A stretch of 64,000 nt of DNA, taken from SABI01 sp963676605. GTDB lineage: Bacteria > Spirochaetota > Spirochaetia > Sphaerochaetales > Sphaerochaetaceae. Shown here piece by piece: positions 35,007 through 43,430 of the stretch (position 1 is the first letter of the stretch; each line of letters starts with the position of its first letter). Location of the stretch: assembly GCA_963676605.2 (NCBI GenBank), contig CAXXSP010000030.1, positions 18,852 through 82,851 on the forward strand, given 5' to 3'. Both the position numbers and the translations under genes were made by a program. The notes beneath the pieces are model-generated. The model had not been told where the DNA came from, made no database searches, and saw only the letters and a list, made by a program, of their open reading frames with translations.

Positions 35007-35015
35007 GATATACTG
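35007..35015 (+). promoter_or_regulatory. Extended -10 promoter for the 35035 gene
   Basis: TGATATACT (TG, one base, TATACT at 35010-35015) just ahead of a GGAGGGCAGAGG leader and ATG 35035. Confidence 0.45.
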
Positions 35016-35034
35016 AACGTGGAGGGCAGAGGTT

Positions 35035-35322
35035 ATGCCGTACTCAGAACATAGAACACATACACTTGAGACGATTGAACAGGAAATAGAATCTCTCAGG
35101 GTTCAGCTGGATAAAAAGAGGGAGCTGCGCGATTCATTGAATCAGCAGCTCCTTTCAATCGGTGCCCGGAACAGGAAAGGCGAGGATATGATTGCTCTTG
35201 TGCGTGAATCTGAAAAGCTTGAAAAACAGATCAGTGAAATTCAGATCGATATGCAGCACCTTGATACACGTGTATGGAGGCTCCGTCACCGGGCAGAGAG
35301 GCTTCGTCATGTGAGTGTATAG
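35035..35322 (+). CDS. Small coiled-coil protein of unknown function
   Basis: A 95-residue, highly charged protein predicted to form one long helical hairpin: TLETIEQEIESLRVQLDKKR, then LVRESEKLEKQISEIQIDMQ and VWRLRHRAERLRHV. The middle segment NQQLLSIGARNRKGEDM may be the turn. No family is recognised. It has its own promoter candidate and lies nine bases ahead of another unknown gene, then uridine kinase, suggesting one transcript. Confidence 0.7.
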   Translation: MPYSEHRTHTLETIEQEIESLRVQLDKKRELRDSLNQQLLSIGARNRKGEDMIALVRESEKLEKQISEIQIDMQHLDTRVWRLRHRAERLRHVSV

Positions 35323-35331
35323 GAGAGAACC

Positions 35332-35721
35332 ATGAGTGATAAACTTGCATTTATTCCGATAGCGAAGGGGTTCTCTCAGATCGGCGTTTCGCTGCATTCG
35401 GTATTCCCTGACTATAATGTTGCGGAAATCCTCTATGCCGGCTATACCTGGCATGTGATAGAGGATGAGGGACTTGTCGTGATACATGCGGTTCCGCCTT
35501 CCTCCCAATCCGGGGAGAAAGGGTGGGAACAGTGGTTTGCCTCCCCTGGAAACGACCCGGCCCATCATGTGCTGTACAGCTCGGAACCGGGGGTTCCTTT
35601 TCATGCAGTTCTTGAGACAAAAGAGATATCCCCCGGACTTCTTCCTCCCGGGATACCTTCCGGTTCCTGGTTTATCGTGAAGCTTGATTCTCTCATGGGA
35701 TCGGCCTTCGCAGACCTCTAA
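35332..35721 (+). CDS. Conserved-looking protein of unknown function
   Basis: A 129-residue cytoplasmic protein with no signal or membrane segment: MSDKLAFIPIAKGFSQIGVS, then YAGYTWHVIEDEGLVVIHAV and a Pro/Gly-rich end (SPGLLPPGIPSGSWFIVKLD). AGGAGAG lies ahead of ATG 35332. I recognise no family. The close spacing (9 bases before, 20 after) puts it in one unit with the coiled-coil gene and udk. Confidence 0.7.
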   Translation: MSDKLAFIPIAKGFSQIGVSLHSVFPDYNVAEILYAGYTWHVIEDEGLVVIHAVPPSSQSGEKGWEQWFASPGNDPAHHVLYSSEPGVPFHAVLETKEISPGLLPPGIPSGSWFIVKLDSLMGSAFADL

Positions 35722-35741
35722 GAAAAGATTAAGGAGACCTC

Positions 35742-36350
35742 ATGAGCGTACGAATCATCGGAATCACAGGCGGTTCCGGATCAGGTAAATCTACCATTGT
35801 GAAAAAGATCAGCGAAGTGGTGAGCGAATTTGTTTTCATCCCGCAGGATAATTACTACCACAGTGCCACGTATATCAATAATGAGAATATCACGGCATAC
35901 AACTTCGACCATCCGGATGCCTTTGATTCGGATCTGCTGGTTGAGCACCTCCATGCCCTGAAATCGGGAGAGAACATTCAGATGCCTCAATACGATTTCG
36001 TCCACCACCGGAGGAAGGATGAGTACCTTGACGTTGCTCCGAAACCGCTGGTCATCATTGAAGGTCTCATGATCCTTCATGACAAAAGGGTTCGGGACCT
36101 GCTCGACCTCAAACTCTACGTCGACACCCCTGACGATATCCGGTTCATTCGGCGCCTCCAGCGTGATATCAGCGAGAGGGGAAGAACGGTGCAGTCGGTC
36201 ATCACCCAGTACCTGGATGTTGCCCGTCCCGGACACTTCAACTTCATCGAGCCGACAAAGGAGTATGCCGATATGATCATCCCTGAGGGGGGACATAACG
36301 AAAATGCTCTGAGAGTGCTGATCTCATTTGTGAGAGAGATTACGACCTAA
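35742..36350 (+). CDS. udk: Uridine kinase
   Basis: Phosphorylates uridine and cytidine in pyrimidine salvage. The P-loop is ITGGSGSGKSTI near residue 8. The nucleoside-binding segment IPQDNYYH, then NFDHPDAFDSDLLVEHL, QMPQYDFVHHRR and VIIEGLMILHDKRVRDLLDL are typical, as is DIRFIRRLQRDISERGRTVQ followed by HFNFIEPTKEYADMIIP. Length 202 residues. AAGGAGA precedes ATG 35742. The stop overlaps the convergent yidD by four bases. Confidence 0.95.
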   Translation: MSVRIIGITGGSGSGKSTIVKKISEVVSEFVFIPQDNYYHSATYINNENITAYNFDHPDAFDSDLLVEHLHALKSGENIQMPQYDFVHHRRKDEYLDVAPKPLVIIEGLMILHDKRVRDLLDLKLYVDTPDDIRFIRRLQRDISERGRTVQSVITQYLDVARPGHFNFIEPTKEYADMIIPEGGHNENALRVLISFVREITT

Positions 36351-36673
36351 TCTTCCTTTTCTTTTTCCTTTCTTCTGTGTTTGAAGAACACAGTGTAAGG
36401 ATGGAATATGGTACGGGAACTCCATGTTTCGGGTACCGGGTCATGTCCGCCGTGGAACAGGATATGATGACATCTCATAATCCTGAAAAATCCCAGAATA
36501 AATCCCTTGAACACTCCGTGGGATCGGACAGAGTTTACCATGAAGGTGCTGCAGGAAGGATCGTAGATGCAGGAGGGGGGTAGGTGAGGAGAAATGAAGA
36601 ACCGGTAGAAGTGAACCGGAAGGAGTGCGGCCTCGGTCAGCCATCTATGTAGTGTGTGCAGAATCTTCTTCAT
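36347..36673 (-). CDS. yidD: Membrane protein insertion efficiency factor YidD
   Basis: Small membrane-associated protein that assists YidC-dependent insertion. Hallmarks are FYRFFISPHLPPSCIYDPSC, STFMVNSVRSHGVFKGFILG and FRIMRCHHILFHGGHDPVP. The length of 108 residues includes a basic C-terminal tail (KHRRKEKEKED). It stands apart from the rnpA/yidC cluster where it is often found. Confidence 0.93.
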   Translation of the reverse strand: MKKILHTLHRWLTEAALLPVHFYRFFISPHLPPSCIYDPSCSTFMVNSVRSHGVFKGFILGFFRIMRCHHILFHGGHDPVPETWSSRTIFHPYTVFFKHRRKEKEKED

Positions 36674-36736
36674 CCGTTGAATATAGACGATTCAGGGGAA
36701 GGTTTCAAGAAATTGAAAGAACCGGGGTTCAGGGAT

Positions 36737-36765
36737 TTGACGAAGGGATAAGTTTTTGATATAGT
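36737..36765 (+). promoter_or_regulatory. Strong sigma-70 promoter of the 36809 gene
   Basis: TTGACG (36737-36742), a 17-base spacer and TATAGT (36760-36765), two near-consensus hexamers with ideal spacing. Confidence 0.75.
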
Positions 36766-36808
36766 GAGTCGTCAAAGTCTGTAGAGCAAGTAACGGAGGA
36801 ATAATAAT

Positions 36809-36979
36809 ATGGCAGGTCCTATATCAAAGAACGCACGAAGAAGTGGTGCTAAAGTTCTCACAAGCCGCTGGGGCGGAACTATCAAGATGAAGTCTGTTTT
36901 TGAAAACGGCAAGCTCAAGCACGTCGCTTATTGCGAAAAGAGTGGCAACACTGCACGTAAGCCCAAAGATCTTATGTAA
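36809..36979 (+). CDS. Small basic protein of unknown function (56 residues)
   Basis: The 56-residue frame begins MAGPISKNARRSGAKVLTSR, has one Cys (HVAYCEKSGN) and ends TARKPKDLM. It is strongly basic and ribosomal-protein-like in composition but matches no ribosomal protein I know. It has a near-consensus promoter, GGAGGA eight bases before ATG and an immediate intrinsic terminator, the signature of a well-expressed single gene. A group II intron is inserted behind its terminator. Spirochaete-specific function unknown. Confidence 0.8.
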   Translation: MAGPISKNARRSGAKVLTSRWGGTIKMKSVFENGKLKHVAYCEKSGNTARKPKDLM

Positions 36980-37004
36980 TCCAGGTGTTGTAGAACACGA
37001 CATG

Positions 37005-37030
37005 CCCACGCATTGAAGCGTGGGTTTTTT
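37005..37030 (+). terminator. Intrinsic terminator and group II intron target
   Basis: CCCACGC (37005-37011), ATTGAA loop, GCGTGGG (37018-37024), then six T. A class C group II intron begins directly after the T-run, as this class typically inserts next to terminators. Confidence 0.9.
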
Positions 37031-38926
37031 GTATGACGGGCATGTCATCATTCTTGGGTGAAAGTCCCAAGGGGCGTAGTTGTCAACGAACCCGATAGCG
37101 ACTTGCAAGTTTCACATCGTGAGGTGTGGGAGAGAGGAAGCAATAGCGAAATCGTGGCCTGACGAACAGAAACCTGATAGTAGGCGACCAAAGGGGACAA
37201 GCTGACAAAATACAGTAAAATCCAAAAGACAATATAACCTTTGGGTGTAAATCGGGTGGGTAAACGAGGAAAGAGTGATGACTTATCCCGTGAGGTCTTC
37301 ACAGCGTACGAGGCTGCAATATCGCTTATGACGACGTAGTAACAACGAATGTGGAGAAGTCAGCAGAAGCCGTAGTAGTGACTGAGGAAACAGTCACGAA
37401 GGGCTGAACAACCAAATACCTTTCGAAAAGGAAAGGTCTGTCTGTGAATCCGAACGGCAATAGGCCTAGACAGGGGATGATACAGACGGAAAGGAAATTA
37501 TGAGAAAGGAAGACAGGTCAACACCGAACACAGAACTGTGTGAACAGCTGATTTCCTCCGCGAACATCCATGAGGCGGTGAAAGAAGGTGATGCAGAACA
37601 GAGGTTCTGCAGGCATTGACGGTATGGGAGTTGATGAACTCCCAGCGTACTTTAACGCACATGGGAATGAAATTTGCGAACAGATTGTCACACGGACGTA
37701 CAAACCTCAACCGGTACTTCGAAGAGAGATACCGAAAGATAATGGAGGTGTACGTCTGCTTGGAATACCCACAGCAGTGGATAGAGTAATCCAGCAGGCT
37801 CTTGTGCAGGTACTGACCCCCGTATTCGAACCGACATTCAGTGACCACAGCTTCGGGTTCAGACCGAACCGGAGTGCTGAAGATGCGGTTCGACTCGCCC
37901 AGACCTACATGTCCGAGGGCTACAAACACGTAGTCGATCTCGATCTGTCCAAGTTCTTCGATACAGTGAATCATGACATACTCATGGGACTGATAGACAA
38001 GTACATGGATGATAAGGACGTGAGGAGACTCATCTACGTATTTCTTAAAAGCGGAGTGATGACAAACGGAAGTATGATGGCGACAGCCCTCGGGACTCCA
38101 CAGGGAGGCCCACTGTCACCGCTTCTCTCGAACATCTATTTAACTCCCTACGACAGGGAACTGGAGAAGAGGGGATTGAAATTCGTGAGATACGCTGATG
38201 ACTGCAACATATTCACCAAGAGTAAGAGATCATCTTACCGAGTGAGAGACAATGCGAAAAGCTACCTTGAAAGAAAATTACAACTGACAGTGAACATGGA
38301 GAAGACGGAAGCGAGGAGAGCCGTAGGCTCAACCTTCCTTGGCTTCACATTCCTAACCGATGGGGAAAAAGGTCGACTTGGAATAACCCGACCTCAAGAA
38401 AAGAAACTGAAGAAACTTAAGGATCGGATACGACTCATCACGAAACGTAATCGTGGTGTAGCCATAGAAGTTGTCATTAGGGAACTCAACAGTGTTTTGA
38501 GAGGATGGATTGGTTATTTCGCTAGAAGCTTCATCAAGGGCTACCTTGAAGATCTCATGGGATGGATTCGGAGGCGAATCCGTCAGTATCTATGGAAACA
38601 GTGGAAGAACGGCAGAAACAGGAAACACCGGCTCAGGCAACTGGGGATTGAAGAATGGAAACTGGCAAAATGGAAGCTTGGAAGCAACTCGTACTGGAAG
38701 ATGTCAAATGCTGTGAAGATACTCATGAAAAATGAGTTAATCCATAAACAGTATGGACTTGTGGATGCAGTGGAATATTATGAAAAACTCCATGCTAAAC
38801 GCATGGAACAGGACGGTATTGTACTCGATTGGCGGTACAATAGTCTGTTTGGTTGAACCGCCGTATGCCGAACGGCACGTACGGTGGTGTGAGAGGTTGG
38901 GGCCTAACGGCCCCCGCCTACTCGAT
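37031..38926 (+). mobile_element. Group II intron, bacterial class C type
   Basis: A 1.9-kb retroelement: structured 5' RNA (GGGTGAAAGTCCC near 37058), a reverse-transcriptase gene, then domain V (ACCGCCGTATGCCGAACGGC through CGTACGGTGG, about 38857-38887) and domain VI with GTGTGAGAGG and CCTACTCGAT. The class C assignment rests on the domain V/VI sequence, the small size and insertion right behind an intrinsic terminator. Proposed 5' end GTATG at 37031, which departs from the usual GTGYG; proposed 3' end GAT at 38926. Joining the flanks restores the terminator followed by TTGTTATATACC. Boundaries are inferred by eye. Confidence 0.85.
37500..38856 (+). pseudogene. ltrA: Group II intron reverse transcriptase/maturase, one frame break near the N-terminus
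   Basis: Intron-encoded protein for splicing and mobility. It contains RT blocks (PKDNGGVRLLGIPTAVDRVI, DLDLSKFFDTVNHDIL, ALGTPQGGPLSPLLSNIYL, the catalytic YADD in RYADDCNIF) and the maturase domain with GWIGYFARSFIKGYLEDLMG. There is no HNH endonuclease, usual for class C. The frame from ATG 37500 (AAGGAAA upstream) gives a typical start, MRKEDRSTPNTELCEQLISS ANIHEAVKE, then breaks at 37581-37588; the rest is in the next frame from VMQNRGSAGIDGM. One base too many there explains it. The main open part is 37588-38856 (422 residues). Confidence 0.88.
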
Positions 38927-39164
38927 TTGTTATATACCTGCAGTGCTGATTATTTTTCAATTGTTTTAATATATACACTAAAAGCATATACATGCTTAGA
39001 ATACCCATTATTCCGTGAAATTGAGAAAAAGAATTGGAAAAATTGATAATTTCCCTGTATATTTAGACTGTATGATGTACGGAATGAGAAGGTTTTTTGC
39101 GGAAATGATGGAGTAGGTGCATGGTTTTTCATGACAAACCCAGAATTTTCTGTATCAAATCTTT

Positions 39165-39194
39165 TTGCCGTGTGTTATAGTTGTTATGTATAAT
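39165..39194 (+). promoter_or_regulatory. Promoter of the nucleotidase lipoprotein gene
   Basis: TTGCCG (39165-39170), an 18-base spacer and a consensus TATAAT (39189-39194). The 240 bases between the intron end and this promoter are AT-rich and show no gene. Confidence 0.7.
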
Positions 39195-39226
39195 GACTCA
39201 ATAGAATGTCCATGAGGAGGAAACAC

Positions 39227-42200
39227 GTGAAACGTCTTTCAAGAAGTCTTATCACAGCACTGCTGGTCGCTTTGATCGCGTTTGCTTTTATCGGTTGTCA
39301 AACAGCAGAGGAAGCAGTAGAGGTTATTCCAGCTCCTGCAGCACCGGAAGCTCCACCAGCTGAAGAAGCGGTAGCAGAAGCTCCGGTTGTAGAAGAAGTG
39401 CCTGCGGCTGAGGTCGTAGCTGAAGTCGAAGAAGCACCTGCTCCTGCCCCTGCAGCTGAACCTGCACGGAAGGCTCCCACAGCAGATATGGTCGTGAAAA
39501 GCAATGACAAGTATGATGAATTCAACCTGTACATCGCCCACACCAATGATGTTCTCGGCGCACTCGACGAAGGAATCGGATATGCGAAGCTCGCAACCGG
39601 TATTCAGTATGGCAGTTCACTGACGAACAAGACCATGCTTCTTGATGCTGGTAACGTAGCAGCAGGCAGTCCTGCAGTAGAACAATTCTACGGCGAACCT
39701 GCCGGCGTCATGCTCGATGCACTTGGATACGATGCAGTAGCACCCGGTCCTGTTGATTTCACCTACGGAGCAGATTACCTGAAGGCAGCTGCGAAGTTTG
39801 CGTCTGAAAACACGAACCTGAAAGTGCTGTCAGCGAATGTGCTGAATGCAAAGGGCGAATGGATCTTCCAGCCGTATCAGCTCTACTACTACAATGATTT
39901 TGTTGTTGCAGTAATCGGAGCAACTGCACCCCCGGCAGATACAGAAGGACTTTCATTCCTCGACCAGGCAGTTATCGACAACGCACAGTATGCAGTTGAT
40001 GTTGTAAGAGAACAGGCTGACTTTGTTATCCTTCTCGGAAATATCGGAGATGCATACGGAGTGGCTAACGCCAGCGAAGTGATTGCAAAGAACGTGAAGG
40101 GAATCGACCTTATCATCGACGGTGCTGATGCAATGGCCCCTGCAAACGGTAAGAAAGTCGGATCGACAACGATCGTGAATGCTGGAGAAAGACTCAGCAG
40201 CGTCGGTCTTGTTGAGATTCATGTCAAAAATGATACAGCTACCCGGATTTCACCTGTACGGATCACAGCACAGGATGTGAACTCACCGAAGACCTCGGCA
40301 CTTGCCAAGGCTGTCGGAGTCACCTATGTTCCTGCTCATCCGGAAGTGCAGAAGTATATCGACCAGGTAAACGCCTCTTACATGGCAGGCCAGAAGAAGG
40401 CCCCGGTCATGGAGAAACCTGTAGAGAAGAAAGAAGTCGCAGCACCTGCTAAAGAAGCTCCTGCAAAGCCGGCAGCTCCTGCTGAACCTGCTCGTAAGGC
40501 ACCCACAGCAGATATGGTCGTGAAAAGCAATGACAAGTATGATGAATTCAACCTGTACATCGCCCACACCAATGATGTTCTCGGTGTACTTGATCAGGGT
40601 GTAGGCTATGCGAAGCTTGCAACAGGTATCCAGTTCGGCAGCTCACTGACGAACAAGACCATGCTTCTTGATGCCGGTAACGCTGTAAGCGGAACCCCTG
40701 AAGTCGAAGCGTTCTACGGAGAACCTATCGGCGCTCTCATGGCAGCACTCGGATATGATGCAGTAGCACCCGGTCCTGCTGATTTCGCCTACGGAGCAGA
40801 CTACCTGAAGGCAGCTGCAAAGTTTGCGTCTGAAAACACGAACCTGAAAGTGCTGTCAGCGAATGTGCTGAATGCAAAGGGCGAATGGATCTTCCAGCCG
40901 TACCAGCTCTACTACTACAATGGATTTGTTGTTGCAGTAATCGGAGCAACTGCACCCCCGGCAGATACAGAAGGACTTTCATTCCTCGACCAGGCAGTTA
41001 TCGACAATGCACAGTATGCAGTTGATGTTGTAAGAGAACAGGCTGACTTTGTTATCCTTCTCGGAAATATCGGAGATGCATACGGAGTGGCTAACGCCAG
41101 CGAAGTAATTGCAAAGAACGTGAAGGGAATCGACCTTATCATCGACGGTGCTGATGCAATGGCTCCTGCGAACGGTAAGAAAGTCGGATCGACAACGATC
41201 GTGAATGCTGGTGAAAAGCTCAGCAGCGTCGGTCTCGTTGAGATTCACGTTAAGAATGCAGAAGCAACACGGATTTCACCTGTACGGATCACAGCACAGG
41301 ATGTGAACTCACCGAAGACCTCGGCACTTGCCAGCGCAGTAGGTATCACCTATGTTCCTGCTCAGCCTCAGGTCAAGGAATTCGTCGGAATGGTGAAGGC
41401 TGCATACGAAGCAGGTAAGAAAGAAGCTCCTGTGGTCAAGGCAATGGTAGAGACAAAGGTCGAAACCAAGGCTGCACCGAAGGCTGCTCCTGAAGCTGTA
41501 CCCGCTCCTGCCAAGCCTGATGTACCTGCAGATGTTATTGTGAAGTCTGCCGGCGATTCAAAGAATTTTGATCTCTTCATTGTTCATACAAATGATGTTC
41601 ACGGAAGAATCGAACCTTCTGATGACACAGTCGGATATTCAAGACTTGCAACCCTCGTGAACCTCGGTAAGAGTGTCACAGACAAGGCTCTTGTTCTCGA
41701 TGCAGGTGATGTCCTGCACGGAACTCTCCTCACTAATATGTTTGAGGGAGAAACTTCAGCGGTACTTCTCGACCTCGTCGGTTATGATGCAGTAGCCCCC
41801 GGTAACCATGACTTCAATTACGGTCAGGACAGACTTATCCAGGGTGCAAAGCTTGCTGAGCAGTACACAGATATCAAGGTTCTTTCAGCCAACGTGCTGA
41901 ATGCAAAGGGCGAATGGGTCTTCCAGCCTTATCAGCTGTACTACTTCGACGGATTCACAATTGCTGTGATCGGTCTTACTACTCCTGATACACAGACAAA
42001 GACACACCCGAAGAATGTTGAAGGACTCTCCTTCATGTCTCAGGCTGTTATCGACAATGCACAGTATGCGATTGACCTCGCACACCAGCGTGCTGATTAT
42101 GTCATCGTCCTCGGCCACATCGGTAACGACGGCGATTCAGTCATCACAAGCAAAGAGATCGTAGAGAACGTGAAGGGAATTGACCTCTTCGTAGACGGTC

Positions 42201-43012
42201 ACAGCCACAGCGTGCTTGAAAACGGTATGCGTGTCGGTGATACACTCATCGTTTCTGCAGGTGAATACATGGACTATGTAGGACTTGTAGATGTACAGGT
42301 GAGAAACGGCAAGGCAGTCGGAGAAACCGCTTACCTGATCTCAGGTGCTCAGGTTAACGATCCTTCAACAAGCGAACTCGCAAAGATGGTCGGAATCACT
42401 GAAGTGAAAGAAGACGCAACTGTGAAAGCTTATGTTGACTCTCAGAAGGCAAAGGTTGAAAAGATTACAAGCGAAGTCGTCGCTTATACTCCAGTTGATC
42501 TTGTCGGTGAGAGAGCAATGGTCAGAACCAGACCTACCAACATGGGTAATATGATTGCTGATGCAATGATCGAGGCTACTGGCGCTGATGTCGCTCTGAC
42601 AAACGGCGGTGGTATCCGGGCAAGCATTGCAGCCGGTGATGTTACCAGAGGTGATGTAATCACAGTTCTGCCGTTCAACAACGTGACAATCGTTGTTGAA
42701 GTAACCGGTCAGGATATCTACGATGCTCTTGAATGGGGCTATTCGAAGCTTCCTGAGACAAACGGTGGATTCCCGCAGACCGCTGGAATGAGAGTTGTGT
42801 ACAGCCGTTTCTCTGATCCTGGTAACAGAATCAAGAGAGTCCTGATTGACGGAAAGAGCATTGACAAGGATGCAACCTACACCCTTGCTACCAATGACTT
42901 CCTCGCAGCAGGCGGAGATGGTTATACCATGCTTGACAAACCGGTAGTCATGTACGGCAGAGGACTTGATGAAGTCTTCACCGATTATCTGGTAAAACAT
43001 TTCGGTAAATAA
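39227..43012 (+). CDS. Lipoprotein with three 5'-nucleotidase/metallophosphatase modules, only the last catalytic
   Basis: A 1261-residue envelope protein. GTG 39227 is chosen for AGGAGG six bases ahead; the signal peptide ends in AFAFIGC, a lipobox. After an Ala/Pro/Glu linker come module 1 (about 80-400), module 2 (about 425-745) and module 3 plus a 5'-nucleotidase C-terminal domain (about 770-1261). Module 3 has all metal ligands: HTNDVHGRIE, LDAGDVLHG, APGNHDFNYG, VLGHIGND and VDGHSHSVL, then TNGGGIRASIAAGDVTRGDV and NDFLAAGGDGY. In modules 1 and 2 the same sites read HTNDVLG, LDAGN, APGPVDF or APGPADF, LLGNIGD and IDGADAM, so they cannot bind the metals. It probably releases phosphate from extracellular nucleotides. 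Confidence 0.9.
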   Translation: MKRLSRSLITALLVALIAFAFIGCQTAEEAVEVIPAPAAPEAPPAEEAVAEAPVVEEVPAAEVVAEVEEAPAPAPAAEPARKAPTADMVVKSNDKYDEFNLYIAHTNDVLGALDEGIGYAKLATGIQYGSSLTNKTMLLDAGNVAAGSPAVEQFYGEPAGVMLDALGYDAVAPGPVDFTYGADYLKAAAKFASENTNLKVLSANVLNAKGEWIFQPYQLYYYNDFVVAVIGATAPPADTEGLSFLDQAVIDNAQYAVDVVREQADFVILLGNIGDAYGVANASEVIAKNVKGIDLIIDGADAMAPANGKKVGSTTIVNAGERLSSVGLVEIHVKNDTATRISPVRITAQDVNSPKTSALAKAVGVTYVPAHPEVQKYIDQVNASYMAGQKKAPVMEKPVEKKEVAAPAKEAPAKPAAPAEPARKAPTADMVVKSNDKYDEFNLYIAHTNDVLGVLDQGVGYAKLATGIQFGSSLTNKTMLLDAGNAVSGTPEVEAFYGEPIGALMAALGYDAVAPGPADFAYGADYLKAAAKFASENTNLKVLSANVLNAKGEWIFQPYQLYYYNGFVVAVIGATAPPADTEGLSFLDQAVIDNAQYAVDVVREQADFVILLGNIGDAYGVANASEVIAKNVKGIDLIIDGADAMAPANGKKVGSTTIVNAGEKLSSVGLVEIHVKNAEATRISPVRITAQDVNSPKTSALASAVGITYVPAQPQVKEFVGMVKAAYEAGKKEAPVVKAMVETKVETKAAPKAAPEAVPAPAKPDVPADVIVKSAGDSKNFDLFIVHTNDVHGRIEPSDDTVGYSRLATLVNLGKSVTDKALVLDAGDVLHGTLLTNMFEGETSAVLLDLVGYDAVAPGNHDFNYGQDRLIQGAKLAEQYTDIKVLSANVLNAKGEWVFQPYQLYYFDGFTIAVIGLTTPDTQTKTHPKNVEGLSFMSQAVIDNAQYAIDLAHQRADYVIVLGHIGNDGDSVITSKEIVENVKGIDLFVDGHSHSVLENGMRVGDTLIVSAGEYMDYVGLVDVQVRNGKAVGETAYLISGAQVNDPSTSELAKMVGITEVKEDATVKAYVDSQKAKVEKITSEVVAYTPVDLVGERAMVRTRPTNMGNMIADAMIEATGADVALTNGGGIRASIAAGDVTRGDVITVLPFNNVTIVVEVTGQDIYDALEWGYSKLPETNGGFPQTAGMRVVYSRFSDPGNRIKRVLIDGKSIDKDATYTLATNDFLAAGGDGYTMLDKPVVMYGRGLDEVFTDYLVKHFGK
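39448..40345 (+). repeat. Direct repeat copy 1 (nucleotidase module 1)
   Basis: This segment recurs at 40474-41371 with a constant offset of 1026 bases and no indel. Long stretches are identical or nearly so, for example over the codons for LKVLSANVLNAKGEWIFQPY. It encodes one whole degenerate module plus part of the linker. Confidence 0.9.
40474..41371 (+). repeat. Direct repeat copy 2 (nucleotidase module 2)
   Basis: In-frame partner of 39448-40345 (offset 1026 bases, 342 codons). The two ends differ more than the middle, which suggests recent duplication or continuing gene conversion of the core. Confidence 0.9.
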
Positions 43013-43032
43013 CCGAACCTACTGAACAATTA

Positions 43033-43062
43033 CTGGCCACCCTTCGGGGTGGTCAGTTTATT
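43033..43062 (+). terminator. Intrinsic terminator of the nucleotidase gene
   Basis: CTGGCCACCC, TTCG tetraloop, GGGTGGTCAG (10-base stem with one G.T pair), then TTTATTC. From here to 43375 (over 300 bases) I see no convincing gene or element. Confidence 0.8.
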
Positions 43063-43375
43063 CATGTCGATGGTGATACCTTATCCAACCTTCGTATCGT
43101 TGGTACGTTCCTTCTCTTCCTGATAACCCCTTACATGAGACTTCCTCACACTATTTGAGAAGCCTCGCCGAGACATATCCTTCCTACAACGGAATTCTGT
43201 TGATGAGCTATTCTGTGTTAGAGGTATCAGGAAATGTTCAGATAGCCATTGTCGTCATGAGGATAGCACGTATATGCAGGACGCCTGAAAAGACTTTTCC
43301 GTGGAGAGAGAAAACGTGACGTAAGCTGTGTTCTCATATGATCAGGGTTCTAATTCAGCTGGTAGGATATAGAGA

Positions 43376-43397
43376 CGTCCTGCCTGGAAGCAGGACG
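43376..43397 (-). terminator. Stem-loop downstream of the small membrane-protein pair
   Basis: CGTCCTGC and GCAGGACG form a perfect 8-base stem with a 6-base loop, lying about 35 bases after the minus-strand gene at 43431. The minus-strand tail is TCTCTAT, a weak T-run. Confidence 0.45.
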
Positions 43398-43430
43398 ATA
43401 TCTTTTGAGATTTATTATGATCGGTAGATG

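Noticed and set aside
37048..37499. Short frames in the 5' part of the group II intron
   Set aside because: This is structured intron RNA sequence; open frames there are incidental.
39448..41371. CRISPR-like or satellite repeat
   Set aside because: The repeat unit is 1026 bases, in frame and coding; no short regularly spaced repeats were seen anywhere in the window.
43060..43370. Possible gene between the nucleotidase terminator and the small membrane-protein pair
   Set aside because: No frame of reasonable length has a ribosome site or protein-like composition on either strand.
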